Counted from the stretch's first letter, positions 42,814 through 53,171 are shown. The stretch is 64,000 nucleotides of DNA from Acholeplasmataceae bacterium (GCA_021108415.1 JAIOQX010000006.1:124001-188000); one strand, 5' to 3'. Numbers and translations: made by a program. The notes: generated by a model from the letters alone, not told the origin.

Positions 42814-43716
42814 CTATACATTGTGTTTTAATGATTCTCTTATATTACCATGATGTCTATCTAACAATTCTTCAATCACCTTAGAATCTTCGATTTTACT
42901 CATGATCGCAAATATAGCAAATTTAACTGAACCATATTTGTCCAAATACTTTTGTGCGACTTCTGTTGATACACCAGTGACTTCAGTTACTATGATTTGA
43001 GCTCTAGAAACCAATTTATCATTATTCATTTGAACATCAACCATTAAATTTTCATAAACTTTTCCTATTTTTACCATCGATGCAGTTGTAATCATATTAA
43101 GAATAAGCTTTTGCGCTGTACCACTTTTCATACGTGTTGAACCAGTTAGTGGTTCTGCACCAGTAATCGCTTCTATAGGATATTTCGCTATGGCTGCAAC
43201 CTCAGAATCAGAACTCGTTGTAACACATGCAGTAATACACCCTAATTTATTAGCATATTCAACGCCTCCAATAACATAAGGCGTTCTTCCGCTAGCCGCA
43301 ATACCAACGACAACATCATTTTTATTTAAATGATGTTTTTCTAAATCTAATACTGCTGCAGCTTTAGAGTCTTCAATCCCTTCTATGGCAGTTCTAAGTG
43401 CTGTGTCTCCACCTGCAATAATACCGACAACTAAATCATCAGGCACACCAAAAGTAGGTGGGCATTCGCTTGCATCTAGTACACCTAAGCGTCCTGAAGT
43501 ACCCGCACCTATATAAAACAGACGTCCACCATTTGTAAATGCATCAGTAACTACATCTACAACCTTTGCAATTTGATCAATAACTTTTTCTACTGCTAAT
43601 GGAACCGTTTTGTCTTCGTTATTAATTAACTGTAAGATTTCAGTTGTAGAAACCAAATCGATATTCTTCGTTTTATGATTTCTTCTTTCTGTACTTATTT
43701 TGCTTATATCTACCAT
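42814..43716 (-). CDS. murQ: N-acetylmuramic acid 6-phosphate etherase
   Basis: A 300-residue SIS-domain enzyme. GAGTSGRLGVLDASECPPTFG and TALRTAIEGIEDS contain the family's conserved acidic residues. SRMKSGTAQKLILN-type GSTRMKSGTAQK is also present. It splits the lactyl ether of MurNAc 6-phosphate to give GlcNAc 6-phosphate and D-lactate. It is the diagnostic enzyme of muramic acid catabolism, so the operon must handle peptidoglycan sugars. It sits 4 bp after the kinase gene. Confidence 0.95.
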   Translation of the reverse strand: MVDISKISTERRNHKTKNIDLVSTTEILQLINNEDKTVPLAVEKVIDQIAKVVDVVTDAFTNGGRLFYIGAGTSGRLGVLDASECPPTFGVPDDLVVGIIAGGDTALRTAIEGIEDSKAAAVLDLEKHHLNKNDVVVGIAASGRTPYVIGGVEYANKLGCITACVTTSSDSEVAAIAKYPIEAITGAEPLTGSTRMKSGTAQKLILNMITTASMVKIGKVYENLMVDVQMNNDKLVSRAQIIVTEVTGVSTEVAQKYLDKYGSVKFAIFAIMSKIEDSKVIEELLDRHHGNIRESLKHNV

Positions 43717-43720
43717 AGTA

Positions 43721-44632
43721 TCACTCCTTAGAAAGCTTTAAAAGACTTAAATAGTATGCACCTTTAACGGGACTATTTGTGTTTGTGTCAATTTCAAAAT
43801 CTTTTATGCTCATTTCCAATTCTTTAATTAGTGTTTCTTTTACATAAGGAGCATTTGTTAAAAATCCTCCACGAAATGCAATAATAACTTTATCTTTTTC
43901 TTGTAGTTTTAAATATGCTTTAATCGTTTGTCTTGCTAAATGTTTTGCTTCATCTGTGATTAACTCTATCGCTTTTTCATCACCATCTAAAGCAAGTTTA
44001 CTTATGAATTTTGCTAAACTAGCAATCGTTGTCTTATCATTTTCATAAACATAATCTCTAACATCAAATTGATCTTTTAGATTGAGATGATTTAATATCT
44101 CTTTTGCAAAAGAATCAAACTCGCTTGAATCTTCATATTCATTAATAATGGTTTTTAATGCACTGATGCTTAAATGATATGCAGAACCTTCATCTCCTAA
44201 TAAATGTCCAAATCCTCCAACTTGTTCTAGTCGATATTGATCACTATACATTAAGACACTACCAGTGCCACCTATCACCATGATGACATTAACTTCTTCA
44301 TCTTTTTTTACATCATATAAAGCAATCAATACATCACTTTCTAGGCTTGCTGTCGCATGATATCTTTGAGAAATTTCTGCTTCATATGTTTTTCTATCTT
44401 TAATTTTAGAGTATCCTGATATCCCCATTTGAATAAACAATTCATCAGATGGTTTGATATCTTTTGTAAGATCATCTAAAACAATCAACATATTTTCTTT
44501 TGCTTTATTAATGTTTATATTAAAATTCGTAAATCCAGCAATACTTTTCTTTAATTCGTTACCTTCTATATCATATAACACACCAAGTGTTTTAGTTCCG
44601 CCACCATCTATACCAATAATATATTTACTCAT
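43721..44632 (-). CDS. murK: BadF/BadG-family amino-sugar kinase (MurK/NagK type)
   Basis: A 303-residue ASKHA-fold kinase. The phosphate loops are GIDGGGTKTLGVL and MVIGGTGSVLM, and GGFGHLLGDEGSAYHLS is the family signature. Clostridial MurK phosphorylates MurNAc and GlcNAc at O6. Sitting next to murQ with no muramate PTS in the window, it is the likely source of MurNAc 6-phosphate. GlcNAc-only specificity cannot be excluded. Its start overlaps the nagZ end by 8 bases. Confidence 0.85.
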   Translation of the reverse strand: MSKYIIGIDGGGTKTLGVLYDIEGNELKKSIAGFTNFNININKAKENMLIVLDDLTKDIKPSDELFIQMGISGYSKIKDRKTYEAEISQRYHATASLESDVLIALYDVKKDEEVNVIMVIGGTGSVLMYSDQYRLEQVGGFGHLLGDEGSAYHLSISALKTIINEYEDSSEFDSFAKEILNHLNLKDQFDVRDYVYENDKTTIASLAKFISKLALDGDEKAIELITDEAKHLARQTIKAYLKLQEKDKVIIAFRGGFLTNAPYVKETLIKELEMSIKDFEIDTNTNSPVKGAYYLSLLKLSKE

Positions 44633-46205
44633 ATTTAACAGGCACCTTTCCTTTTAACTTTAAACTACCTTTTAAATATTTTAATAAAACTTTTATAGAA
44701 TTTGGTGTGTACTCATAAAGACAAACATAGTTAGTGATATTTTTTGTGTAATATAGATCATATGGATTTCTCATAGAAATCACATGCATCTCTTTACCTA
44801 ACTCACTTAAATAATCAATCATTTTAATTTGTTCTTGAAAAACGTTTCCATTGTATGTTGTTACAATCAATTGATCATAGGCTTTAGCTTTTTCAATCAC
44901 TTCTAATATATCAAGATTTGAAGGTGATAGTGGAAGCTTGATTATATCTAGTTTAGGGATTTCTTTTTCAATACCTTTAAAGATATCATAATGTCCTAAA
45001 GCTTCATCTGCAATCGTTGTAGCTTTTGGCATGATGCCTACAAACAATGCACGATCACTTAAACTTAATTTCTTTCCTTTAACTAAACTTGCAGCACCTT
45101 CAACAATTGAATAACTTAATGCTTTAGTCTCATCATTTTCGACAATATCTTTAACATCCTCATAAGTCTGGTCAAAATTAACAGATACATATTGTTTCTT
45201 ATAATCTAGGATAAGTTGTACCCTTTGATCAATTAAAGCTTCATCAATTTCTTTATTTATGATTGCTTCTCTAAATCGTTTTATGGCTTGAATTTGATAA
45301 TCTCTAGAATGACAAATACAATAGATATTAGCTCCGGCCTTTACTGCCATTAAACATGCTTCGACTGTACCATAATTACTTTCAATAGATTTCATAGTCA
45401 TACCGTCAGTTACGATTAAACCTTTGAACCCTAATTTATTTCTTAAAAGTTTAGTCAATACATCTTCTGATAGAGTCGTTGGTAATCCGTCTTTAGTTAA
45501 GTGTGGAAAATCAATGTGACTACTCATCATTGCATGTAGACCATTATGGATTGAATCTACGAAAGGAACGAATTCAACTTTTTCTAATCGATCTAGATCA
45601 TATTCAACCTTTGGTAATGCTAAATGAGAGTCTACATGTGTATCACCATGACCTGGAAAATGCTTCCCTGTAGCGATTACGTGGTTTTGCATACCTTTGA
45701 TGAATGCTTGTCCATATTGACTTACAACCTTAGGATCATCAGAATAACTTCTAACACCAATAACAGGGTTTTTGGGGTTATTGTTAACATCAAGTACAGG
45801 TGCGAAATTCATATTGACACCTAGACTTTTAAGTTCTGATCCCATTTTATCTCCAACATTATAACAATCTTCTAAACTACCGTTTGCAGATATTGTCATT
45901 GCGCCAGGAAAAAAAGTTGCGCCTTGTTGAATTCTAGAAACCATGCCACCTTCTTGATCAATACCTATAAACATTGGTATATCAAGATGTTTGATTGCTT
46001 GTTCTTGTAATTGTTTATTTAGGTTATATAATTGTTCTCCACTTTTGATGTTTCTAGTAAATAAAATGACGTTGCCAGCTTTATATTTTTTAATGAATTC
46101 AATCGTCTTGTCGTCAATTGATTCGCCTTCAAAACCAAACATTAACAACTGTCCGATTTTTTCATCTAAGCTTAATTTACTTACATCAAATTTATGATTA
46201 TTCAT
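44625..46205 (-). CDS. nagZ: Beta-N-acetylglucosaminidase NagZ, GH3
   Basis: A 526-residue GH3 enzyme. The His-Asp dyad loop is KHFPGHGDTHVDSH and the nucleophile Asp is in VTDGMTM. A second C-terminal domain follows as in Bacillus NagZ. It removes terminal GlcNAc from GlcNAc-MurNAc. It lacks a signal peptide or membrane helix (starts MNNHKFDVSKLSLDEKIG), so it acts in the cytoplasm, unlike the secreted B. subtilis enzyme. Some GH3 enzymes of this dyad type are phosphorylases. It overlaps namZ and murK by 8 bases each. Confidence 0.93.
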   Translation of the reverse strand: MNNHKFDVSKLSLDEKIGQLLMFGFEGESIDDKTIEFIKKYKAGNVILFTRNIKSGEQLYNLNKQLQEQAIKHLDIPMFIGIDQEGGMVSRIQQGATFFPGAMTISANGSLEDCYNVGDKMGSELKSLGVNMNFAPVLDVNNNPKNPVIGVRSYSDDPKVVSQYGQAFIKGMQNHVIATGKHFPGHGDTHVDSHLALPKVEYDLDRLEKVEFVPFVDSIHNGLHAMMSSHIDFPHLTKDGLPTTLSEDVLTKLLRNKLGFKGLIVTDGMTMKSIESNYGTVEACLMAVKAGANIYCICHSRDYQIQAIKRFREAIINKEIDEALIDQRVQLILDYKKQYVSVNFDQTYEDVKDIVENDETKALSYSIVEGAASLVKGKKLSLSDRALFVGIMPKATTIADEALGHYDIFKGIEKEIPKLDIIKLPLSPSNLDILEVIEKAKAYDQLIVTTYNGNVFQEQIKMIDYLSELGKEMHVISMRNPYDLYYTKNITNYVCLYEYTPNSIKVLLKYLKGSLKLKGKVPVKYE

Positions 46206-47337
46206 ATATATGATATGTTCCTTTCAACTTTGTAAATGCCTTGGTGTCTTGTTCTATTTGTTTAAAGATATCTTTTAAGCTCACATCTCTTTTAGTTAAG
46301 AAATCATCACCCATTAAAGATTCCGCAAATTTATTTAATCCCTCTTTAAAAGGTGGAATCCAATCGAATTCTTCATGCATTTGTTTAACTAAATAAAGCA
46401 TAGCTAATCCTGTTTTTACAGGTTTAAATGTTTTTTTATCTTTAATAAACACTTCAACACCTTCGCATAATTGTTCTTTATGTTTAGAAAATGTAGGTGT
46501 GAAATATAGTGTTCTAAATTGTACGCCATCTAAGTTAAGCTCATTTAGTTTTTCTATGAGTAATTTACTTTTTAACCAAGGAGCACCGATCACTTCAAAT
46601 GGTTTTGTTGTTCCGCGTCCTTCACTTAAATTTGTCCCTTCAAAATAACAAGTAGCTAAATATGCATAAGTTGTCTGAACAGTCGGAATGTTTGGACTTG
46701 GAAATACCCATGGAAAATCAATTTCGCTGTAATCTTTATCTCTTGTATATCCACTCATTTTGATCACTTCAAGATCACAATTGATATCATATTCTTTATT
46801 GAAAAAATAAGCTAACTCACCTATAGTTAATCCATAACGTTCTACAATAGGGTAATATCCCACAAAAGATCTATAATTTAAATCAAGTATATTACCTTCA
46901 ACCTCTATACCACCCACTGGATTTGGTCTATCAAATACGACAAATTTCTTATCAAATTCTTTTGCAGCCATCATCGCATAAGCCATCGTATATAAGAATG
47001 TATAAAATCTTGCACCAACATCTTGAATATCAAAACACAAGACATCAATATCTTTTAACATTTCATAACTTGGTTTTTTATCTTTTCCATATAATGAATA
47101 GACCATACAACCTGTTTCAGTGTCTTTGTATGTTTCTAATCTAACACCCGCCTGCAAATCCCCTCTTACACCATGTTCTGGTGCATATAGGGCAACAAGA
47201 TCTGTTTTTTCTCTTAATATATCTATAGTTGATTTCAAATCTCGATTGATACCTGTAGGATTTGTGATAAGTCCGATTTTTTTATTTTTAAACAATTCTA
47301 GATGTTGATCTATATTTTCAATACCAACTTTAAACAT
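46198..47337 (-). CDS. namZ: Exo-beta-N-acetylmuramidase NamZ (DUF1343)
   Basis: A 379-residue DUF1343 protein. GLITNPTGINRD, LYAPEHGVRG and SLYGKDKKPS at the N-terminus, and FEGTNLSEGRGTTKPFEVIGAPW later, are the family's conserved blocks. B. subtilis NamZ (YbbC) removes MurNAc from the non-reducing end of glycan chains and pairs with NagZ. As with NagZ here, no signal peptide is present. It overlaps its neighbours by 8 bases on both sides. Confidence 0.88.
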   Translation of the reverse strand: MFKVGIENIDQHLELFKNKKIGLITNPTGINRDLKSTIDILREKTDLVALYAPEHGVRGDLQAGVRLETYKDTETGCMVYSLYGKDKKPSYEMLKDIDVLCFDIQDVGARFYTFLYTMAYAMMAAKEFDKKFVVFDRPNPVGGIEVEGNILDLNYRSFVGYYPIVERYGLTIGELAYFFNKEYDINCDLEVIKMSGYTRDKDYSEIDFPWVFPSPNIPTVQTTYAYLATCYFEGTNLSEGRGTTKPFEVIGAPWLKSKLLIEKLNELNLDGVQFRTLYFTPTFSKHKEQLCEGVEVFIKDKKTFKPVKTGLAMLYLVKQMHEEFDWIPPFKEGLNKFAESLMGDDFLTKRDVSLKDIFKQIEQDTKAFTKLKGTYHIYE

Positions 47338-47971
47338 CTTGTTTTACCAACCCTTCTACATAATCTACAACTTTATTTGTAATCAACACATTTAATAAGA
47401 CAGGAATAGATAATCCTGCAAAAACAAAGAATACCATCGTTACAGTTGACATAAGCATCAAAAATGGAACAGCTACAGTCAATACTAATAATATAGTTCT
47501 AAAAAAGAATTTGCCTGATAAATAAAATCCTAATTTAAACATTAATGTTAACTTTAATTTCGGTAGAATATGCATTACCGCTAATGAGTATAATGTAATA
47601 ATAAATGAACTTACCAAAACAGCTAATGTAAGATAATATCCAATTGTGAACAAGAAATTACTTTCTGCATTGAGTAAATCCACATAATATGTCACATTTA
47701 GATATCCAAGACCAATAATCACAAATATAATAAGACCTACAATGATTTTTTTCCCAATGTCTTCTAAGAAATATTGTATATATCCCTTAAATAACTTCTC
47801 TTCATCCTTATGGACATATTGATAAAACATCTTATATCCAGCAGTTAAACTCGGATAGATTGTGATAATTGCAAGACTGGATACAATCATCATGACATTA
47901 AGCATAATGATTCTAATAATCCAGTCTGCAACTGTATTAATTTTTTGATATAACGTTTTTTCATAAACCAT
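47330..47971 (-). CDS. DUF624 (YesL-like) membrane protein
   Basis: A 213-residue protein with five to six helices; YPSLTAGYKMFYQYV is the family motif region. DUF624 proteins commonly accompany carbohydrate ABC importers, but their role is unknown. It overlaps namZ by 8 bases and follows the permease gene by 15 bp, linking the transporter half and the enzyme half of the operon. Confidence 0.8.
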   Translation of the reverse strand: MVYEKTLYQKINTVADWIIRIIMLNVMMIVSSLAIITIYPSLTAGYKMFYQYVHKDEEKLFKGYIQYFLEDIGKKIIVGLIIFVIIGLGYLNVTYYVDLLNAESNFLFTIGYYLTLAVLVSSFIITLYSLAVMHILPKLKLTLMFKLGFYLSGKFFFRTILLVLTVAVPFLMLMSTVTMVFFVFAGLSIPVLLNVLITNKVVDYVEGLVKQDV

Positions 47972-47986
47972 GAAAAATCCTCTTTT

Positions 47987-48985
47987 CTAACCAACGATAC
48001 CTGTACGTTCGATAGATTCTACAAATTGTTTTTGTACAAATAGATACATAATCAATAACGGTAACATCATCAATAATGCAGATACATTAGAAATGAGTGC
48101 TAAGAATACTGGGTTTTCCCATACGTCTTGTCCGATTAGATTTAATCCGCCTGTATAGAATAATGCAGCATACATATTTTCAGCAGCATTGATCAATCTC
48201 ATTGTTAACAATGGAAAATCTTGAGTACTGACTTCAAAGATCTTAACAAAATAAGCATCATTCCATTGCCATACGAACGCAAATAATCCAACAGTAACTA
48301 GTGCGCCTCTTGCGTTTGGTAACATAACGCTCCAAAATGTTCTAAAGACTCCTGCACCATCAATCATTGCTGATTCTTCTAGTTCTTTTGGAAGTCCTCT
48401 AAAGAAACTTCTAAAAATGTAAATAAATATACCTGATCTAATACCCATGCCTAATCCACTCATTAAGTAAATCGATCCTTCTTTACCAATAAGCCCTAAA
48501 TCTCTAAAATACAAGTATTGAGCCAATGATAATGCTTGTGGTGGAATAACAATCGTTAATATAACAAATAGGAATAAAATATTACTTCCTTTAAATCTTA
48601 ATCTTGAAAAAGCATAACCAGCTAGTGCTGTTGATCCGATTTGAAGAATCATTGATATCAGACTTAGTTTAAATGAATTAAATACTGCATGTCTGTAATC
48701 TAGAACAATACTAGCAATCTTAATATTCATGATGCTCCAATTTTCAGGAATCCAAATAACAGCTGGATTATTGACATCAGATGGTGCACGAAGCGCCATT
48801 AATATCTGTTGAATAGTTGGAAAAAGAATTACGAAACATAACCCAATCAATAATACACTTCTGATAAATGAGAATGCAAAATTTTTAAATTTTCTTGAAC
48901 GTCTAGATTGATTCTTTGGATCTTTTATATCTTTGACGACGCCATGATATGCATCTCTTAATTGTTCAATAATATTAGTTTTCAT
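47987..48985 (-). CDS. Sugar ABC importer permease, MalG type (pair 1)
   Basis: A 332-residue protein with six helices. The ATPase-contact (EAA) loop is ELEESAMIDGAGVFRTFW, continuing SVMLPNARGAL. A basic, soluble N-terminal stretch of about 40 residues precedes the first helix. It pairs with the MalF-type protein encoded just upstream (11-base overlap). No MsmX/MalK-type ATPase is in the operon. Confidence 0.9.
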   Translation of the reverse strand: MKTNIIEQLRDAYHGVVKDIKDPKNQSRRSRKFKNFAFSFIRSVLLIGLCFVILFPTIQQILMALRAPSDVNNPAVIWIPENWSIMNIKIASIVLDYRHAVFNSFKLSLISMILQIGSTALAGYAFSRLRFKGSNILFLFVILTIVIPPQALSLAQYLYFRDLGLIGKEGSIYLMSGLGMGIRSGIFIYIFRSFFRGLPKELEESAMIDGAGVFRTFWSVMLPNARGALVTVGLFAFVWQWNDAYFVKIFEVSTQDFPLLTMRLINAAENMYAALFYTGGLNLIGQDVWENPVFLALISNVSALLMMLPLLIMYLFVQKQFVESIERTGIVG

Positions 48986-49916
48986 AGTGCGACTCTCCTA
49001 TCTTGAAGAATTTGGCAAATGCGCCTAATACGATTAAGATAAGAATAATTACTGCTACATAAATCCAAGCCATTGCTGATGATAATCCCCAATTTTGTTG
49101 ATTAAGTTCATCACTTATAATGGTTGACACTGAAGATGTTAAGAATGTATCCACAAGTGCATAAACAGTAACTGTAATAATATGTGGTGTAACATTTGGT
49201 AATGTGATTAGCCAGAACATTTCATAAGAAGTTGCACCTTCAATTTTTGCTGCTTCATATAGATGTTTTGGAATTGATTGAATACTTGCTAAAAACAATA
49301 GGATTGGAACTCCAGCAAGTGCTAGAATGTCATAAATACGATCAATTAATCCTACAATAAATGTAATCAAAAATGGTGCCATACCTGTTTGAAGTAAATA
49401 AAACTCTAAATCAAAGATTCTAGCAAGTCCTTGTTGTTCTAAGATGGCATTAATTGCTTCGCCGCCACCTACAGCAGATACAACAGCTGCAGAGTTTAGA
49501 ATGACAGGAACAAAGAATATCGCTCTAACAATTGCACGACCCTTAAACTTCATATTAAGCATAACTGCGATAAATAAACTAAATATTAGTAATACTGGCA
49601 GGTTAATTAATACATCAGTTGTTGTCGTTAACAACTCAACTCTAAAGGATGATGTTGATGTAACATGTGTATTAAATGCATATAAATAGTTTTCAAATCC
49701 GACAAATTCTTTAACAATTTCACCTGCTTGAGGTGTCAAATCAAAGAAGCTATATCTTAAGGATTCGATAAACGGTACTAAAAATAATAACATAATACCT
49801 GTTGCCCATGGCAATAAGAAAATAATTGCCCAAAAGAGTTTTTGTTTTTTATAAGTCATTTCTGGTAATTTTATTTTATTTGGTAGATGAAGACGTGCTT
49901 TTATACTTTTTTTCAT
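48975..49916 (-). CDS. Sugar ABC importer permease, MalF type (pair 1)
   Basis: A 313-residue protein with six helices. The EAA loop is LYEAAKIEGATSYEMFWLI, continuing TLPNVTPHI. It shares a TAATG stop/start junction with the DUF5696 gene upstream and overlaps its partner downstream by 11 bases. Confidence 0.9.
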   Translation of the reverse strand: MKKSIKARLHLPNKIKLPEMTYKKQKLFWAIIFLLPWATGIMLLFLVPFIESLRYSFFDLTPQAGEIVKEFVGFENYLYAFNTHVTSTSSFRVELLTTTTDVLINLPVLLIFSLFIAVMLNMKFKGRAIVRAIFFVPVILNSAAVVSAVGGGEAINAILEQQGLARIFDLEFYLLQTGMAPFLITFIVGLIDRIYDILALAGVPILLFLASIQSIPKHLYEAAKIEGATSYEMFWLITLPNVTPHIITVTVYALVDTFLTSSVSTIISDELNQQNWGLSSAMAWIYVAVIILILIVLGAFAKFFKIGESHYEN

Positions 49917-52519
49917 TATGCACCCACCTCTACAAAATAGTCTAAGCTAGGAATAACATTTAAACCAATCGTTACACTGCTTAAATTATAGTTTATGATA
50001 ATTTTTAATCCGTTTGAATATGTAACTCTATAAACATTATTACCTAATATTTCATGATTAATCAGTTGACCTTCATAAAGTTTTAAATCATCAAGTTCAT
50101 TTACTTGATCTTCTATTACATCTAACCAATTGTTATAATCAGTTGACATATAATAATTGTATTCAGTATTTAATAATTCTTTTGAATTATCATATGTTAA
50201 TGTATATTTTAAATTTGATCCAGTTTCAATCATTTTTAAGAATTGATAATCAACAGATCGGTCATTTGCTAAGTTGATGCTATTAGACGAATAATCTACA
50301 TACCCCGATAAAATAAGTTGTAATAAAGGTATTTGTGCATCAATAATAGAATAAAGCGTTGTTTCAACTGGCATATCAGTTAAATATGATGCATATGCGA
50401 ATGCAAAATACAATGGATCTTCAAACATCATATCTTGATCGATTTGTTCTAATAAGCGTTGTTGAATTAAAATGCTATCTTGTTTATATATTGTTTGACT
50501 ATCTGCATAACTACCTGTAATCATTGATCCCAATAGTGAAAATGACACATGATCAAATGTATAATCATTTATAAATCTATCATAAATGGATTCATAATAT
50601 AAAGGGTCAATAACATATTGATCATTACTATATTCATATGGTGTTTCAGAATAAGGAAGTCCTGATGGATAATGGTAGTTAAACATCAATGACTGACTGC
50701 CTTGTATTCTACTTGCTGTGTATCTAAATTGATCAAAAGCTTTATTGTAATCTTTTGCAGTCATTAAGTTTAAAGATTGATATAAATCTATACCTAAATC
50801 ATTTAGATTTTTATCAAGTGACTCATAGTCTTTCTTACCACCTAGTGATTTTTCAAATTTCACTTGGTCATTTAAATTTTGAGTTAATCCGCCATTAATT
50901 GCACCTTGATACAATACATTAAGGTTAGTTATATCTCTATCTTCTAATAAATTTATGATTTCTAATGCTTGATCAAAAGTTGTCATAGACTCATTGGTAT
51001 AGTATGGAACACCTAAGAAAAATTCTTTGCGATCATAAGATCCGATAAACTCTGCTGTTAAAACAGTTTGATCTGTTGTATCTTTTTGTGTTAACCCATA
51101 ACGATCAATTAGATATTGTTGGAAGGCATTTGCTATACCAACATAACTATTATTTACACCTTCTAAGAAAGTATATTCCACAGTAAAGTCTGTATGAACA
51201 ATTTCTTCTGTCCACAAATCTACACCATATTGATTAAATCCAGAACCAATTACAACTGATTCAACTTCTCTTAGTGAAAATGATGGATAAACCTTATTAT
51301 AAGAATCAATTCTTCCAGATACATCTGCATTCAACCAAGCCATTGCATCACCTTGCGTGATGATTGCCGCAAACCCACCGTTTTCTTTGACCATACCATA
51401 AACAGGTATGCTTATTTTTTGTTGTTGCTCTGCCATTTCATATGGAAGTAAACCTAAATCTTGTCCGTATAACCGTTTATTATAAGCATTTTGGAAGTAT
51501 TTGTTATTATTAAAGTTAATAATCGCGCCACTTCCATCAGGTAAAACTATATATCCTTCTGTTTCAATATATGGATCCGCCTCTGGATCAATTAAAAATT
51601 CGGGATTGTCGATAACAGAAACTGCATTTCCAAATAATGGATATAATGATATTTTTGCAATTTTAACTGCTTCAGTTTCTACAATAGAATCTCTTAAAAT
51701 CGTAGTTTTTACACCTTGATCTGTTAATTTGATTTCTACTGCAATTTCAAATCTTACTTTTTCAAATTGTTCAAAATATCCATAAGATTCATTTTCTTCA
51801 ATGGCACGTTCTCTTGTATAATCCATATCTTCATAAAAGATATCATATAACCGTTTTTTAACTAAACGACTCATATCTTTATATTGTACAATTTCATACA
51901 ATTGACGTTCTTCATCAAATCCGGTATATGCAAGTCGATTTAAAACACTAAAATCGTCCATCGCTTCCATCACATCTTTTTCTAGATATTTAGGAAAATA
52001 TAGATAATCAACTTCTAAGTCTTCAATAATGTATTTAACTTGTACACCATCTTCAACATATTTAATACCAAACGATCTTTCGCCTTCATCATTTAAGATG
52101 CTTGCTGGATGATAAATGCTTAATCCATAGTTATTAATATTTGTTAAAGACCCTGCTTGATTAAAATACTGAATTTCCATTGTAGATTTTTGTTTTTCCA
52201 ATGCTGAGTTTGTGATTGTCTTAGCAGGATTAGATTCCCATGGATCTTCATCTGTTGGATTAGATAAATAGATTTCACCATTTCTTAAATCAACAACTTT
52301 AAAGTATGATGTTGTCTCATCAATATACAATTCAAAATCATCATTTGAAGATACCAATCTATTTTGATTAGATAAAAATGATGCATCCGTAAAGTTTTCA
52401 CTATCAAATGCTTGTACTTCATTTGTGATCATCTCTGATGATTTCATATTAAAGGCAAATAAAAACAATGAGATAGCACCTAAAATCAATACGATGATTA
52501 TAATTTTCTTATAGCTCAT
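49916..52519 (-). CDS. DUF5696-type membrane-tethered protein
   Basis: An 867-residue protein. One N-terminal helix (about 5-23) is followed by a large extracytoplasmic region: a beta-rich part (about 55-420, with EGYIVLPDGSGAIINFNNNK), then an alpha/beta part (about 490-720) that looks like a TIM barrel. I recognise it as DUF5696-like by pattern. Such proteins tend to sit with sugar importers and resemble glycoside hydrolases in layout, but no catalytic pair can be named here. A role in binding or trimming the glycan before uptake is inference. GAGGTGAAG precedes the ATG. Confidence 0.7.
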   Translation of the reverse strand: MSYKKIIIIVLILGAISLFLFAFNMKSSEMITNEVQAFDSENFTDASFLSNQNRLVSSNDDFELYIDETTSYFKVVDLRNGEIYLSNPTDEDPWESNPAKTITNSALEKQKSTMEIQYFNQAGSLTNINNYGLSIYHPASILNDEGERSFGIKYVEDGVQVKYIIEDLEVDYLYFPKYLEKDVMEAMDDFSVLNRLAYTGFDEERQLYEIVQYKDMSRLVKKRLYDIFYEDMDYTRERAIEENESYGYFEQFEKVRFEIAVEIKLTDQGVKTTILRDSIVETEAVKIAKISLYPLFGNAVSVIDNPEFLIDPEADPYIETEGYIVLPDGSGAIINFNNNKYFQNAYNKRLYGQDLGLLPYEMAEQQQKISIPVYGMVKENGGFAAIITQGDAMAWLNADVSGRIDSYNKVYPSFSLREVESVVIGSGFNQYGVDLWTEEIVHTDFTVEYTFLEGVNNSYVGIANAFQQYLIDRYGLTQKDTTDQTVLTAEFIGSYDRKEFFLGVPYYTNESMTTFDQALEIINLLEDRDITNLNVLYQGAINGGLTQNLNDQVKFEKSLGGKKDYESLDKNLNDLGIDLYQSLNLMTAKDYNKAFDQFRYTASRIQGSQSLMFNYHYPSGLPYSETPYEYSNDQYVIDPLYYESIYDRFINDYTFDHVSFSLLGSMITGSYADSQTIYKQDSILIQQRLLEQIDQDMMFEDPLYFAFAYASYLTDMPVETTLYSIIDAQIPLLQLILSGYVDYSSNSINLANDRSVDYQFLKMIETGSNLKYTLTYDNSKELLNTEYNYYMSTDYNNWLDVIEDQVNELDDLKLYEGQLINHEILGNNVYRVTYSNGLKIIINYNLSSVTIGLNVIPSLDYFVEVGA

Positions 52520-52529
52520 ATCTTCACCT

Positions 52530-53171
52530 CTAATATCTAAGATTTAATTCTTCATATATCGAGATAACAAATTCGATAAACTGTTGAATCAAATCAAAAA
52601 ATAACAACCCAAAAAACATCATGACTGCCATTGCAACCACTGTTAAAATAAAAGCCAAAATTGTTTTTCCAAGTCCATAATGGTGTATATTCAATACACC
52701 CATAAATAACATCCAAGCTGTTGCTCCATAAGCAAGTCCAATAATGAGTTGATATAACGCCATTTCTTCTAAAGTTAAAAAGTTAGACAATACAACTGCA
52801 GGATATCCAATGATGATGATTGGAAATAAAGCATAGCCTGTCATCATCACAATTTCTTTAAACTTACCTTTACCTTCCATTAGCGTTGTAACTGACCAAT
52901 TACCAATGGTAAATAGCGCAACTAACAACACAACAGAAAAGATTTCTTGTAAACTATTAAGCAATAGTGGGTTTCTCTCGTTAATTAAAAACCCTTCATT
53001 TTGATACGAAAATATTCTAAAAAACGCAAACAATGCAATAAATATTAACGCAACACTCAATTTCCCTTTTTTATATCTTTTGAATTCATCAAATCCGTCA
53101 AAGGGATGTAGCATGATGTATTTAGGGAAACTAACAAAATTAAACCAAATATATTTAAGTTTAGTCTTCAT
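52530..53171 (-). CDS. YIP1-family membrane protein
   Basis: A 213-residue protein. FVSFPKYIMLHPFDGFDEFKRYKKGK at the N-terminus precedes five hydrophobic helices, a Yip1-domain layout. Function unknown in bacteria. It overlaps the NHL/TPR gene by 11 bases and precedes the DUF5696 gene by 10 bp. Confidence 0.72.
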   Translation of the reverse strand: MKTKLKYIWFNFVSFPKYIMLHPFDGFDEFKRYKKGKLSVALIFIALFAFFRIFSYQNEGFLINERNPLLLNSLQEIFSVVLLVALFTIGNWSVTTLMEGKGKFKEIVMMTGYALFPIIIIGYPAVVLSNFLTLEEMALYQLIIGLAYGATAWMLFMGVLNIHHYGLGKTILAFILTVVAMAVMMFFGLLFFDLIQQFIEFVISIYEELNLRY

